Source of the DNA: Variovorax sp. KK3
GTDB taxonomy: Bacteria; Pseudomonadota; Gammaproteobacteria; Burkholderiales; Burkholderiaceae_C
Direction of reading: 5' to 3'
Length of the DNA: 64,000 nucleotides
Assembly: GCF_001984055.1 (NCBI RefSeq)
Contig: NZ_LYVO01000003.1
Span: 62,001-126,000 of the forward strand
Shown here: piece after piece, positions 51,546-60,721 of the stretch
How positions within the stretch are numbered: the stretch's first letter is position 1
How the letters are laid out: the number at the start of each line of letters is the position of its first letter
The notes under the pieces: generated by a model
Database searches by the model: none
The model's input: the letters and a program-made list of their open reading frames with translations, nothing else
What the model was told of the DNA's origin: nothing
Made by a program: the position numbers and the translations under genes

Positions 51546-52490
51546 TTACTTGGCGACCAGCTTCGCGACGTCGATCGGCGTCTTGAGCATCTCCTGCTCT
51601 TTCATCAGCCCGACCCAGTAGGCCATCTGCTTCTCGCTCACCACCGGCCCGGGCGGCGAGATCTGCACCTTCGCCAGCACCTCGGGCGGCAGCTTGATGT
51701 ACTTGCCGATGCTGGCGCGCACGCGCGCATCGTTCTTCGGCTGCTGAATGAAGGCGCCGCTCTCCTGCACGGCCTCGCGGAAGGCGCGGGCGGCCGCCGG
51801 GTTCTTCTGCACCCAGTCGCGGCGCGCGGCATGCACGATGGTCTGGTTGCCCTCGGGCAGGAAGGTCGAGTAGTACGAGGCCACGTAGCCCGCGCCGCTG
51901 TCGGTGATGCGGCTCATGAAGGGGTCGGCCGACACCACCGCATCGACCGAGCCGCCGCGCAGCAGGTCGCCGTGCTGCGGAAAGGCGGCTTCGACGAAGC
52001 TGACCTTGCGGTAGTCCACGCCCTGGTCCTTGAGCCAGGCGCGAAAGGTCACATGCAGGAAGGCGCCGAGGCCCGGCACGCCGACTTTCTTGCCCACGCA
52101 GTCCTGTGCGTTCTTGATGCCCGAGCCCGCGCGTGCGACCAGGCCGAAGCCGGTGATGGTCTTCGACGTGAGGCCGCCGCCGGCCACCAGCACCAGGTCG
52201 AGGCCGCCGTCCACCGCCTGCAGGAAGACCGAGGGCGTGGGCCCGCCGATCTGCAGCGACTCGGATTGCAGCGCGGCCGGAATGGTGGAGTTGAGCGGGA
52301 TGAACTTGAGCTCCACGTCGAGGCTGCGCTTCTTGAAGTAGCCCTCGTCGGCCGCGACGAAGACCGAGGCGAAGTCGGTCACGGCGGTGTAGCCGAACAC
52401 GATTTTCGTGGCGGCCTGCGCATGGGCGGGCAGCGCCAGGGCGGCCGGGCCGGCGGCAAGCGCCGCGATCAGGGAGCGTCGTTTCATCAT
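51546..52490 (-). CDS. SsuA/TauA-type ABC substrate-binding protein
   Basis: A 314-residue periplasmic receptor. The signal peptide (KRRSLIAALAAGPAALALPA, cleavage near HAQA) precedes KIVFGYTAVTDFASVFVAAD and GYFKKRSLDVELKFIPLNST, typical of the NMT1/SsuA fold. AGGAGACACAAGCC gives a good ribosome site. Its start overlaps the TetR stop, so regulator and transporter share a transcript. Ligand unknown. Confidence 0.92.
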   Translation of the reverse strand: MMKRRSLIAALAAGPAALALPAHAQAATKIVFGYTAVTDFASVFVAADEGYFKKRSLDVELKFIPLNSTIPAALQSESLQIGGPTPSVFLQAVDGGLDLVLVAGGGLTSKTITGFGLVARAGSGIKNAQDCVGKKVGVPGLGAFLHVTFRAWLKDQGVDYRKVSFVEAAFPQHGDLLRGGSVDAVVSADPFMSRITDSGAGYVASYYSTFLPEGNQTIVHAARRDWVQKNPAAARAFREAVQESGAFIQQPKNDARVRASIGKYIKLPPEVLAKVQISPPGPVVSEKQMAYWVGLMKEQEMLKTPIDVAKLVAK

Positions 52491-53224
52491 GGCTTGTGTC
52501 TCCTGGAGGTCGTTGTCTTCTTCGCGGCGCGGGGTCGCGGCAGCGCTGCGCGCAGGCCGCCGACGATGAAGTTCACCAGCATCGGCGCCACGGCCGGGTC
52601 GCTGCGCTGGTTCTCGCCGTGCGACAGCCGTTCGATGCGGTTGTCGTTCAGGTGGTGCAGCAGCGTGCCCAGCGCGAACTGGTAGCCCCATGCCGCCTGG
52701 CCGCGCGTGGCATGCGGCAGCGCGACGTGCAGCGCGTCGATGTAGGCCTCGGCCAGCGGATCGAAATAGCCGCGCAGTACGCGGTCGGCTTCTTCGGTCG
52801 CGTGGTAGAGCTCGCGTGCCACCAGCAGCGCGTAGTACTCGCCCTCGGAGCTGGCGCGCAGCGCGAGCACCGGTGCGGTGAAGGCTTCGATGATGCGCGG
52901 CAGCGTGCGTGGGTCGTCGGCGTCGATCTGCACGGCGCGCAGGCCTGCCAGCCGCTCGTCGATGGTGTGGCTCCAGTGCTCGAAGATCGCGTGGAAGAGC
53001 TCCTGCTTGGGGCCGAAGTAGTAGCCCACCAAGGCCAGCGGCACGGCGGCTTCGTCGGCGATCTGGCGGAGGCTGACGGCGTGGTAGCCGTGCTGCGCGA
53101 AGAGCTTCTCGGCGGCCAGCAGGATGGCCTGGCGGCGATCGGTACGCGGGGCTTCGGCGCGCGCCGCCGCTGCGCGCCGCGGTGCTCGGCGAAGCGGGGG
53201 AGCGGGCTGCGAAGCGGATGCCAT
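52487..53224 (-). CDS. TetR-family transcriptional regulator
   Basis: A 245-residue TetR protein. The helix-turn-helix is AAEKLFAQHGYHAVSLRQIA with DEAAVPLALVGYYFGPKQEL, followed by a helical ligand domain. The N-terminal 25 residues are Ala/Arg-rich. I start at 53224. It overlaps the receptor gene by 4 bases and leads the operon, so it probably represses its own transcription through the inverted repeat just upstream and is released by a substrate of the pathway. Confidence 0.91.
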   Translation of the reverse strand: MASASQPAPPLRRAPRRAAAARAEAPRTDRRQAILLAAEKLFAQHGYHAVSLRQIADEAAVPLALVGYYFGPKQELFHAIFEHWSHTIDERLAGLRAVQIDADDPRTLPRIIEAFTAPVLALRASSEGEYYALLVARELYHATEEADRVLRGYFDPLAEAYIDALHVALPHATRGQAAWGYQFALGTLLHHLNDNRIERLSHGENQRSDPAVAPMLVNFIVGGLRAALPRPRAAKKTTTSRRHKP

Positions 53225-53235
53225 GGCCGCGATTG

Positions 53236-53255
53236 AACAAGCGTACAAACTTGTT
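53236..53255. promoter_or_regulatory. Probable TetR operator
   Basis: AACAAG (53236-53241) and CTTGTT (53250-53255) are exact inverted arms around 8 bases, 12 bases upstream of the TetR start. A second TTGAAC lies just after. Position and size suit an autoregulatory TetR site. Confidence 0.5.
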
Positions 53256-53410
53256 GAACACTCGTGCAAACCCTGAAGCCTATGCGCCCCGCTGCATGCG
53301 GAAGCCGCTCGTTACACCCTTCTTGCGTCGCAGCATCGGCGCGGGCTACAGTGCTCGACCGGCGCGGTCGCCAGCGGTGCCGCGACACGAGCATCAACAG
53401 GAGACAGGCC

Positions 53411-55399
53411 ATGGAGCTGCGGCAGCGCGAGCACATCGACGCCGTGGTCGAACTCACCACGCGCGGCGTGCCGCCGGATGCGCTGCTGCAGCGCCACGAC
53501 GCGGTCATCCGCTCGTCGTGGCAGCGCTGCGTGCACGAGCACGGCCTCGACCCCACACGCATGCAGGAAGCCCGCATCCTGCCCTGGGCGGAACTGCGCG
53601 AGCACCAGGAGCGGCTGGAGGACTTTACGCAGATCGCCCGCCATGGCCTCACGGCGCTCTACCAGCAGGTGGCCGGCACGGGCTACGTGGTGCTGCTGAC
53701 CGATGCGCAGGGCGTCACGGTCGACTACCCGGGCGACCCCAATTCAGGCATCAGCCTGCGCCGCGCGGGCCTCTACCTGGCCGCCGAATGGACGGAGACC
53801 TACGCCGGCACCTGCGCGGTCGGCACCGCGCTGGCGACCGGCGAAGCGCTGACGGTGCACCAGGCCGACCACTTCGACGCCACCCACATTCCGCTGACCT
53901 GCACGGCCGCGCCGGTGTTCGATTCGAGCGGCCGGCTCAACGCGATCCTCGACATCTCTGCGCTGGTGTCGCCCGGTCCCAAGGGCAGCCAGCAGCTCGC
54001 GCTGCAGATGGTGAAGATCTACGCCCACCACATCGAGAACGCGCAGTTCGCGCGGGCCCACCGCGACGACTGGATCCTGAAGCTCAACGCATCGCCGGCC
54101 TTCGTCGACGTCAACCCCGACTACCTGATCGCGCTCGATGCGCGCGGCCGCATCGTGGGCCACAACCACCGCGCGCGGCAGATGCTGGAAGCCGAGCTGG
54201 GCCTCGCGGCCGGTGATCCGCACGGCGAGAGCCCGCTGCTGGGGCAGAGCTTCGAGCGGCTGTTCGATGCCCGCTTCGACATGCTGGGCCAGTTCGTCTA
54301 CGCGCGCCCGAGCGAGCAGCGGGTGGTGACGCTGGCGCGCAGCGGCGGCGCGCTGTTCCTGGGCGCGGTGCCGCCCATCGAACGCATCGCGACCGGCGAA
54401 CGCGGGCAGGCGCCGTCGACCGCGCCGGCCATTCCAGAGCCATTGGCGGCGCTGAGCGGCGGCGACGCGGCCTTGCAGCGTCAGCTGCAGCGCGCCGCCC
54501 GGCTTGTCGATTCGCCGATCAACCTGCTGATCCATGGCGAGACCGGCAGCGGCAAGGAGTACTTCGCGAAGGCCCTGCACGCGGCGAGCGCGCGCAGCCG
54601 GCGGCCTTTCATCGCGGTGAACTGCGCGGCCATTCCCGAGACGCTGATCGAGAGCGAGCTGTTCGGCCATCTGCCGGGCAGTTTCTCGGGCGCGGGCAGC
54701 AAGGCCAAGCGCGGGCTGATCCAGGAATCCGACGGCGGCACCCTCTTCCTCGACGAGATCGGCGACATGCCGCGCGAGCTGCAGTCTCGCCTGTTGCGCG
54801 TGCTGGCCGAACGCGAGGTGCTGGCCATCGGCGCGTCGCGTGCGGTGCCGGTCGACATCCGCGTGATCTCGGCCACGCACCACCCGCTGGAGCGACTGGT
54901 GCGCGGAGGGCGATTCCGCGAAGACCTGTACTACCGGCTCAACGGCGCCCTGTTCGCGCTGCCGCCGTTGCGCGAGCGCGGCGATCTCGATTGGCTGATG
55001 CGCAAGCTGCTGGGCGAATCGGTCGTGTTGTCGCAGGCGGCGCGCGAGCGGCTGCATGCGCACCGCTGGCCCGGCAACCTGCGTGAGTTGCGCAACGTGC
55101 TGGAGTACGCGCGCGCCGTGTGCGAGTGCCGGCGCATCGAGGCGCACGACCTGCCGGACGGATTCGCCGCGGACGAGGCACGGCAGCCGGCCGCGCTGAC
55201 GGGGCAGGTGGGGCAGGTGCATCCCAACGACCCGCATCACCTGCCGCCCGAGGGCATGCTGCTCATGCAATACCTGCGTGCGGCCAGCTGGAACCTCAGC
55301 GCGGTCGCGCGCCAGCTCGGCATCAGCCGCATGACCCTGTACCGGCGCATGACGCGCCTGGGCATTCAATCGCCGAACCGGCGCGACGCCGGCGAGTGA
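53411..55399 (+). CDS. acoR: AcoR-type sigma-54-dependent activator
   Basis: A 662-residue enhancer-binding protein. The N-terminal GAF-like sensor has GTCAVGTALATGEALTVHQA-type features (about 130-200). The AAA+ domain has Walker A GETGSGKE (376-383) and Walker B TLFLDEIGDM. The loop that contacts sigma-54, normally GAFTGA, reads GSFSGA (423-428). The C-terminal Fis-type helix-turn-helix is LSAVARQLGISRMTLYRRMT. It lies upstream of acoXABC on the same strand with a sigma-54 promoter between them, the classic arrangement. Confidence 0.93.
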   Translation: MELRQREHIDAVVELTTRGVPPDALLQRHDAVIRSSWQRCVHEHGLDPTRMQEARILPWAELREHQERLEDFTQIARHGLTALYQQVAGTGYVVLLTDAQGVTVDYPGDPNSGISLRRAGLYLAAEWTETYAGTCAVGTALATGEALTVHQADHFDATHIPLTCTAAPVFDSSGRLNAILDISALVSPGPKGSQQLALQMVKIYAHHIENAQFARAHRDDWILKLNASPAFVDVNPDYLIALDARGRIVGHNHRARQMLEAELGLAAGDPHGESPLLGQSFERLFDARFDMLGQFVYARPSEQRVVTLARSGGALFLGAVPPIERIATGERGQAPSTAPAIPEPLAALSGGDAALQRQLQRAARLVDSPINLLIHGETGSGKEYFAKALHAASARSRRPFIAVNCAAIPETLIESELFGHLPGSFSGAGSKAKRGLIQESDGGTLFLDEIGDMPRELQSRLLRVLAEREVLAIGASRAVPVDIRVISATHHPLERLVRGGRFREDLYYRLNGALFALPPLRERGDLDWLMRKLLGESVVLSQAARERLHAHRWPGNLRELRNVLEYARAVCECRRIEAHDLPDGFAADEARQPAALTGQVGQVHPNDPHHLPPEGMLLMQYLRAASWNLSAVARQLGISRMTLYRRMTRLGIQSPNRRDAGE

Positions 55400-55416
55400 G
55401 CGCAAGGCCGGTTCAG

Positions 55417-55460
55417 CTGTATCGCCCGAGACAGGCGGACCTGTGACACCTGTATCGCCC
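55417..55460. promoter_or_regulatory. Tandem repeats, probable AcoR upstream activating sites
   Basis: CTGTATCGCCC occurs at 55417-55427 and again at 55450-55460, start to start 33 bases, about three helical turns. They lie 92-135 bases upstream of the sigma-54 promoter, the usual distance for activator sites. Confidence 0.6.
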
Positions 55461-55551
55461 ATGGCGCGACGGGGGCCGTGAGGGGCTGATTTTCGAGGGT
55501 TATCCCGCGCTTTTCGGGCGCTTTGCGGGCACTTTGCGACGGGGCTCGGCG

Positions 55552-55566
55552 TGGCACGCCGATTGC
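55552..55566 (+). promoter_or_regulatory. Sigma-54 (-24/-12) promoter of the aco operon
   Basis: TGGCAC-GCCGA-TTGC matches the RpoN consensus TGGCAC-N5-TTGC exactly, with the GG and GC pairs correctly spaced. It lies 38 bases before acoX and downstream of the tandem activator sites. Confidence 0.85.
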
Positions 55567-55604
55567 GAAAACCTGGTGCGAACCACCACCAGGAGACACC
55601 CCGC

Positions 55605-56732
55605 ATGCAAGGAATCGCGCCCGCACTGCAGCAGCAACGGCAGGCTACGGTCGGCATCATCGCCAACCCCGTGTCGGCGCGCGACATCCGACGCGTGGTG
55701 GCCAATGCCAACAGCCTGCAGCTGGCCGACCGCGTGAACATCCTGCTGCGTCTGCTGGCCGCGCTGGGCAGCTGCGGCATCGGCCGCGTGCTGCTGATGC
55801 CCGACCGTGAAGGCCTGCGGCTGATGCTGCGGCGCCATCTCGACCGGCTCCATGCCGCGGCCGACGAGGCGACGGTGCTGCCGCAGGTGGCATGGCTCGA
55901 CATGCCGGTGACGGGAGGCGTCGACGACAGCTTCCGTGCCGCGCGGATGCTGCGCGAGGCAGGCGTCGCGGCCATCGTCGTGCTGGGCGGCGACGGCACG
56001 CATCGCGCCGTGGTGCGCGAATGCGGCGATCTGCCCATCGCAGGCCTGTCGACCGGCACCAACAACGCCTACCCCGAGATGCGCGAGGCCACCGTGTGCG
56101 GCCTGGCCGTCGGCTTGTTTGCGGCAGGCTGCATTCCCGATGCGCTCGCGCTGCAGCAGAACAAGCGGCTCGAAGTCGGCGTGAATGCGGGACGCGACGA
56201 CGCGCGACACGACATCGCGCTGGTCGACGTGGCGATCTCCAGCGAGCACTTCATCGGCGCCCGCGCGCTGTGGAAGGCCGACACCCTGGCCGCCGTCTAC
56301 CTGGCCTATGCGGAACCGGAAGCGATCGGCATTTCGTCGATCGGCGGCCTGCTGGAGCCCGTCGGCCGCCGCGAACCCGGTGGCCTGGCCATCGCGCTGG
56401 CCATCGAAGGGCCGACCTTGCTGCGTGCGCCGATCGCGCCGGGGCTGGTGCGGCCGGTCGGCGTGAGCGGCTGGCATCGCATGGTCGACGGTGCGCCCTG
56501 CCGCGTGCAGCAAGGCAGTGGCGTGATCGCGCTCGACGGCGAACGAGAGATCGCCTTCGGTGCCGGCGACGAGATCACCGTCACGCTGCGCGAGCGTGCC
56601 TTTCGCTCGATCGACATCGCGGCGTGCATGCGCCATGCCGCACGCGCGGGCCTGATGCGCGGCCCGCCGCCGGCGCCCGAAACCGAATCCGCTTCCCCCA
56701 CCCCTCGTTCATTTCAAAGGAGACAGGCATGA
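55605..56732 (+). CDS. acoX: AcoX, NAD-kinase-like protein of the acetoin operon
   Basis: A 375-residue protein with an ATP-NAD-kinase-type fold: VGIIANPVSARDIRRVVANA at the N-terminus and the GGDGTHRAV nucleotide motif, then LPIAGLSTGTNNAYPEMREA. AcoX accompanies acetoin dehydrogenase genes in several bacteria; its reaction has not been settled, to my knowledge. The ATG at 55605 has an AGGAGACACC ribosome site. The stop overlaps acoA by 4 bases. Confidence 0.88.
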   Translation: MQGIAPALQQQRQATVGIIANPVSARDIRRVVANANSLQLADRVNILLRLLAALGSCGIGRVLLMPDREGLRLMLRRHLDRLHAAADEATVLPQVAWLDMPVTGGVDDSFRAARMLREAGVAAIVVLGGDGTHRAVVRECGDLPIAGLSTGTNNAYPEMREATVCGLAVGLFAAGCIPDALALQQNKRLEVGVNAGRDDARHDIALVDVAISSEHFIGARALWKADTLAAVYLAYAEPEAIGISSIGGLLEPVGRREPGGLAIALAIEGPTLLRAPIAPGLVRPVGVSGWHRMVDGAPCRVQQGSGVIALDGEREIAFGAGDEITVTLRERAFRSIDIAACMRHAARAGLMRGPPPAPETESASPTPRSFQRRQA

Positions 56733-57733
56733 CCGCCAACGCCAGAAGCGCCGACACGGCGCACCTGCCCATCGACCGGCCCGAGCTGCTCGCGTGCTAC
56801 CGGAAGATGCGCACCATCCGCGAATTCGAGGAGCGGCTGCACGTCGACTTTTCGCGCGGCGACATACCGGGCTTCGTGCATCTCTATGCGGGCGAGGAGG
56901 CCGCCGGCGTCGGCATCCTGCACCATCTGAACGACGGCGACCGCATCGCCAGCACGCACCGCGGCCACGGACACTGCATCGCCAAGGGCGTGGACGTGGT
57001 GGCGATGATGAAGGAGATCTACGGCCGCACGGGCGGCTCCTGCAACGGCAAGGGCGGTTCGATGCACATCGCCGACCTGTCGAAAGGAATGATGGGCGCC
57101 AACGGCATCCTGGGCGCCGGCGCGCCGCTGATCTGCGGCGCCGCGCTGGCCGCCAAGTTCCGCGGCAAGGGCGAAGTCGGCATCACCTTCACGGGCGACG
57201 GCGCATCCAACCAGGGCACCTTTCTCGAGAGCCTGAACCTGGCGGCGGTGTGGAACCTGCCCGTGATCTTCGTCATCGAGAACAACGGCTACGCCGAGTC
57301 GACCTCGCGCGACTACGGCACCGCGGTCGACAGCTACGTCGACCGTGCGGCAGGCTTCGGCATTCCGGGCGTGACGGTCGACGGCACCGATTTCTTCGCG
57401 GTGCACGAAGCGGCCGGCGAGCTGATCCGCCGCGCCCGCGAAGGCGGCGGTCCCTCGCTGCTCGAATGCAAGATGGTCCGCTTCTACGGCCATTTCGAGG
57501 GCGATGCGCAGACCTACCGCGGCACCGGCGAGCTCGACGACATCCGCGCCAACCGCGACTGCCTGAAGCTGTTCTCGGCCAAGGTGACGCAAGCCGGCGC
57601 GGTGGCCCAGGCGGAGCTCGACGCCATCGACGAGGAAGTCGCCGCGCTGATCGAGCGTGCCGTGCAGGAGGCCAAGGCCGCACCGCAGCCCACCGCCGCC
57701 GACCTGCTCACCGATGTGTACGTGACCTACTGA
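56729..57733 (+). CDS. acoA: Acetoin dehydrogenase E1 alpha subunit
   Basis: A 334-residue thiamine-diphosphate-dependent E1 alpha. The TPP motif is FTGDGASNQGTFLES, about 20-odd residues before NLPVIFVIENNGYAES. HRGHGHCIAKGVDV is also typical. With AcoB it cleaves acetoin to acetaldehyde and passes the acetyl group to AcoC. Strong AAAGGAGACAGGC ribosome site. Confidence 0.93.
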   Translation: MTANARSADTAHLPIDRPELLACYRKMRTIREFEERLHVDFSRGDIPGFVHLYAGEEAAGVGILHHLNDGDRIASTHRGHGHCIAKGVDVVAMMKEIYGRTGGSCNGKGGSMHIADLSKGMMGANGILGAGAPLICGAALAAKFRGKGEVGITFTGDGASNQGTFLESLNLAAVWNLPVIFVIENNGYAESTSRDYGTAVDSYVDRAAGFGIPGVTVDGTDFFAVHEAAGELIRRAREGGGPSLLECKMVRFYGHFEGDAQTYRGTGELDDIRANRDCLKLFSAKVTQAGAVAQAELDAIDEEVAALIERAVQEAKAAPQPTAADLLTDVYVTY

Positions 57734-57757
57734 ATCCCCACCATCCAGGAGACCCAC

Positions 57758-58777
57758 ATGGCCCGCAAACTCAGCATGAAGCTGGCGATCAACGAAGCGA
57801 TCGACCAGGAAATGACCCGTGACCCGAGCGTGATCATGCTCGGCGAAGACATCGTCGGCGGTGCCGGCGCCGCCGGCGAGAAGGACGCCTGGGGCGGCGT
57901 GCTCGGCGTCACCAAGGGGCTGTACGCCAAGCACGGCGACCGTCTGCTCGACACGCCGCTTTCGGAGTCTGCCTATGTCGGCGCGGCCATCGGTGCGGCC
58001 GCTTGCGGCATGCGCCCCATCGCCGAGTTGATGTTCATCGACTTCATGGGCGTGTGCTTCGACCAGATCTACAACCAGGCCGCCAAGTTCCGCTACATGT
58101 TCGGCGGCAAGGCCGAGACGCCGGTGGTGATTCGCGCGATGGTGGGCGCGGGCTTTCGCGCCGCCGCGCAGCACAGCCAGATGCTGACGCCGCTGTTCAC
58201 GCACATCCCGGGCCTCAAGGTGGTGTGCCCGAGCACGCCCTACGACACCAAGGGGCTGCTGATCCAGTCGATTCGCGACAACGACCCCGTCATCTTCTGC
58301 GAGCACAAGAACCTCTACGGCTTCGAGGGCGAGGTGCCCGAGGGTGCTTACACCATTCCTTTCGGCGAGGCGCGCATCGCGCGTGACGGCAAGCACGTGT
58401 CGATCGTCGGCTACGGGCTGATGGTGCACCGCGCACTCGAAGCCGCGGCGACGCTGGCGAAGGAAGGCATCGAAGCCGAAGTGATCGACCTGCGTTCGCT
58501 GTCTCCGCTCGACATCGACACGGTGCTCGAGACGGTGGAGAACACCGGCCGCCTGGTGGTGGTGGACGAGGCGAGCCCGCGCTGCAACATCGCGACCGAC
58601 GTGGCCGCGCAGGTGGCGCAGCGGGCCTTCTCGGCGCTGCAGGCGCCCATCGAGATGGTGTGCCCGCCGCACACGCCGGTGCCTTTCTCGCCGGTGCTGG
58701 AAGACCTGTACATCCCCAGCGCCGCGCAGATCGCCGAGGCGGCGCGCCGCACGCTGGGCAAGGGAGGGAAGCACTGA
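57758..58777 (+). CDS. acoB: Acetoin dehydrogenase E1 beta subunit
   Basis: A 339-residue E1 beta. KLAINEAIDQEMTRDPSVIM, GEDIVGGAGAAGEKD and PIAELMFIDFMGVCFDQIYN are characteristic of AcoB. YDTKGLLIQSIRDNDPVIF is also conserved. It follows acoA by 24 bases and overlaps acoC by one base (TGATG). Confidence 0.94.
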   Translation: MARKLSMKLAINEAIDQEMTRDPSVIMLGEDIVGGAGAAGEKDAWGGVLGVTKGLYAKHGDRLLDTPLSESAYVGAAIGAAACGMRPIAELMFIDFMGVCFDQIYNQAAKFRYMFGGKAETPVVIRAMVGAGFRAAAQHSQMLTPLFTHIPGLKVVCPSTPYDTKGLLIQSIRDNDPVIFCEHKNLYGFEGEVPEGAYTIPFGEARIARDGKHVSIVGYGLMVHRALEAAATLAKEGIEAEVIDLRSLSPLDIDTVLETVENTGRLVVVDEASPRCNIATDVAAQVAQRAFSALQAPIEMVCPPHTPVPFSPVLEDLYIPSAAQIAEAARRTLGKGGKH

Positions 58778-59901
58778 TGAGCGCTGCCGCCAACACGGCC
58801 ATCACGCCGATCGTCATGCCCAAGTGGGGGCTGTCGATGAAGGAGGGCACCGTCAACGCCTGGCTGGTCGAGGAGGGCGCGGACATCGCGGTCGGCATGC
58901 CGATCCTCGACGTCGAGACCGACAAGATCGCCAACGCGGTGGAGGCGCCCGATGCCGGCCGCCTGCGCCGCAAGGTGGCGGCCGAGGGTGACGTGCTGCC
59001 GGTGAAGGCGCTGCTGGGCGTGCTCGCGCCGGCCGAGGTCAGCGACGCGGACATCGATGCCTACGTCGCGGCCTACGAAACGCCGGTCGACGACGAGGGC
59101 GAAGAGGCCGCGGCGCCTGCCTATCGCTTCGCCGACGTCGACGGCCTGCGCGTGCGCTACGCCCGCAAGGGCGAAGGCGGGCAGACGGTGCTGTTCCTCC
59201 ACGGCTTCGGGGGTGACCTGGACAACTGGCTGTTCAACCTCGATGCCTTGGCCGAAGGCCGCGCGGTGGTGGCGCTCGACTTGCCGGCGCACGGGCAATC
59301 GAGCCCGCAGCTCCCCGGCACGACGCTGGCGGCGCTGGCGGCCTTCGTCGCGCGCTTCATGGACGTGCTGGACATCGAAGCTGCACACCTGGTCGGTCAT
59401 TCGATGGGCGGCGGCGTGGCGGCGCAGCTTGCGCTCGATGCGCCCGAACGCGTTCGCTCGCTGGCGTTGATCGCCGGCGCGGGCTTGGGCGACGAAGTCA
59501 ACAACGGCTACACCGATGGCTTCGTCGCCGCGCAGTCGCGCCGCGAACTCAAGCCGGTGGTGGAGCAGCTGTTCGCCGACCCGGGGCTGGCCAGCCGGCA
59601 GATGCTCGACGACCTGCTCGCGTACAAGCGCCTCGACGGCGTGGCCGAGGCGCTGGGCGCGCTGGGTTCCAGCCTGTTCGGCGAGGGACGGCAGCGAGAG
59701 CAACCGGGCCGTCGGCTCGATGCGCGAACGCTGCCCGTGCTGGTGGTCTGGGGCGAGCAGGACCGCATCATTCCCCCCGCGCATGCGCAGCAGGTGCCCG
59801 AGGGTGCGACGGTGCATGTGTTGCCGGGCGCCGGGCACATGCCGCAGATGGAAAAGGCGGGCGAGGTCAATGCGCTGCTCCGGCAGCACCTGGCGCGCTG
59901 A
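58777..59901 (+). CDS. acoC: Acetoin dehydrogenase E2: lipoyl domain fused to alpha/beta hydrolase
   Basis: A 374-residue two-domain protein. The lipoyl domain (1-80) has Lys50 in DVETDKIANAV as the lipoylation site. From about residue 118 there is an alpha/beta hydrolase fold with LHGFGGDLDNWLF, the nucleophile Ser209 in VGHSMGGGVA and the His in PGAGHMPQ, the AcoC architecture rather than a standard E2 catalytic domain. It carries acetyl groups to CoA. No E3 (acoL) gene follows, so dihydrolipoamide dehydrogenase must come from elsewhere. Confidence 0.93.
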   Translation: MSAAANTAITPIVMPKWGLSMKEGTVNAWLVEEGADIAVGMPILDVETDKIANAVEAPDAGRLRRKVAAEGDVLPVKALLGVLAPAEVSDADIDAYVAAYETPVDDEGEEAAAPAYRFADVDGLRVRYARKGEGGQTVLFLHGFGGDLDNWLFNLDALAEGRAVVALDLPAHGQSSPQLPGTTLAALAAFVARFMDVLDIEAAHLVGHSMGGGVAAQLALDAPERVRSLALIAGAGLGDEVNNGYTDGFVAAQSRRELKPVVEQLFADPGLASRQMLDDLLAYKRLDGVAEALGALGSSLFGEGRQREQPGRRLDARTLPVLVVWGEQDRIIPPAHAQQVPEGATVHVLPGAGHMPQMEKAGEVNALLRQHLAR

Positions 59902-59940
59902 GCCGAAGGGCGTGCGCAGGCCATTCACAATGGCGCGCTG

Positions 59941-60687
59941 ATGCCCTTCACCTTCGTCGACCCGGCCGCGCTGCCATCCGACCCGATGGCGGCCGAGTCT
60001 GCGCTGCTCGACCGCGCCGCGGCCGGCGATGCGGTGGCGCACCTTTGGGAGGCGCCGCTGTCGCTGGCCGTGCCGCGCAGCTACCGCCGCCACGCCAAGC
60101 TCGAAGAAGCCCGGGCGCGGTTCGCGGCCGAGGGCTGCCCGGTGCACCTGCGGCTGTCCGGCGGTGGCCTGGTGCCGCAAGGGCCCGGCATCCTGAACCT
60201 CAGCATGGCGTGGACGGAAGCCGGCGTTGCCGGCGAGCAGGCCGAGCCCATCTACCTGTGGCTGTGCGGACTGCTGCGCGATGCGCTGGCCGAGGTCGGC
60301 GTCGCAACGCATTGGCAGGCCGTCGAAGGGTCGTTCTGCGACGGCCGCTTCAACCTGGCCTGGGGCGAAGGCGAGGCCGCACGCAAGATCGTCGGCACCG
60401 CGCAGTACTGGCGGCCCATCGCCGGCAGCACGCCGCGCCGCCATGCCGTACTCGCGCACGCGGTGCTGCTGGTGGATGCAGACACGCAGGAAGCCAATGC
60501 GCGCGCCAATGCTTTCGAGGCGGCGATCGAGAGCGGGCGCCACTATCGTGAGGACCGCATCGTCAGCGTGGCGCAGGCGCGTGCGTTCGGTGGGCTGCCG
60601 GCCGGTGGGCCTTGCATGCCGGCCTTCCGGCAGGCATTGAGCGAACGGGTGCGAGAGGCGGCGCCGCCCATGGGGCATTCCCGCTGA
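59941..60687 (+). CDS. Lipoate-protein ligase A-like protein
   Basis: A 248-residue biotin/lipoyl ligase-fold protein. The conserved segment RLSGGGLVPQGPGILNLSMA and the Lys in ARKIVGTAQYWRP are those of LplA-type ligases. It lies 39 bases after acoC, whose lipoyl domain it may modify. The full-length LplA accessory domain is absent. It may alternatively be an octanoyltransferase of the LipM type. Confidence 0.85.
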   Translation: MPFTFVDPAALPSDPMAAESALLDRAAAGDAVAHLWEAPLSLAVPRSYRRHAKLEEARARFAAEGCPVHLRLSGGGLVPQGPGILNLSMAWTEAGVAGEQAEPIYLWLCGLLRDALAEVGVATHWQAVEGSFCDGRFNLAWGEGEAARKIVGTAQYWRPIAGSTPRRHAVLAHAVLLVDADTQEANARANAFEAAIESGRHYREDRIVSVAQARAFGGLPAGGPCMPAFRQALSERVREAAPPMGHSR

Positions 60688-60721
60688 CACGGCGCGTGCG
60701 CCCGCCGATACGCTCGGCCGC

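Noticed and set aside
53744..56065. 773-codon open frame on the minus strand
   Set aside because: Antisense to acoR and acoX; no recognisable features.
56714..58774. 686-codon open frame on the minus strand
   Set aside because: Antisense to acoA and acoB, both clear family members.
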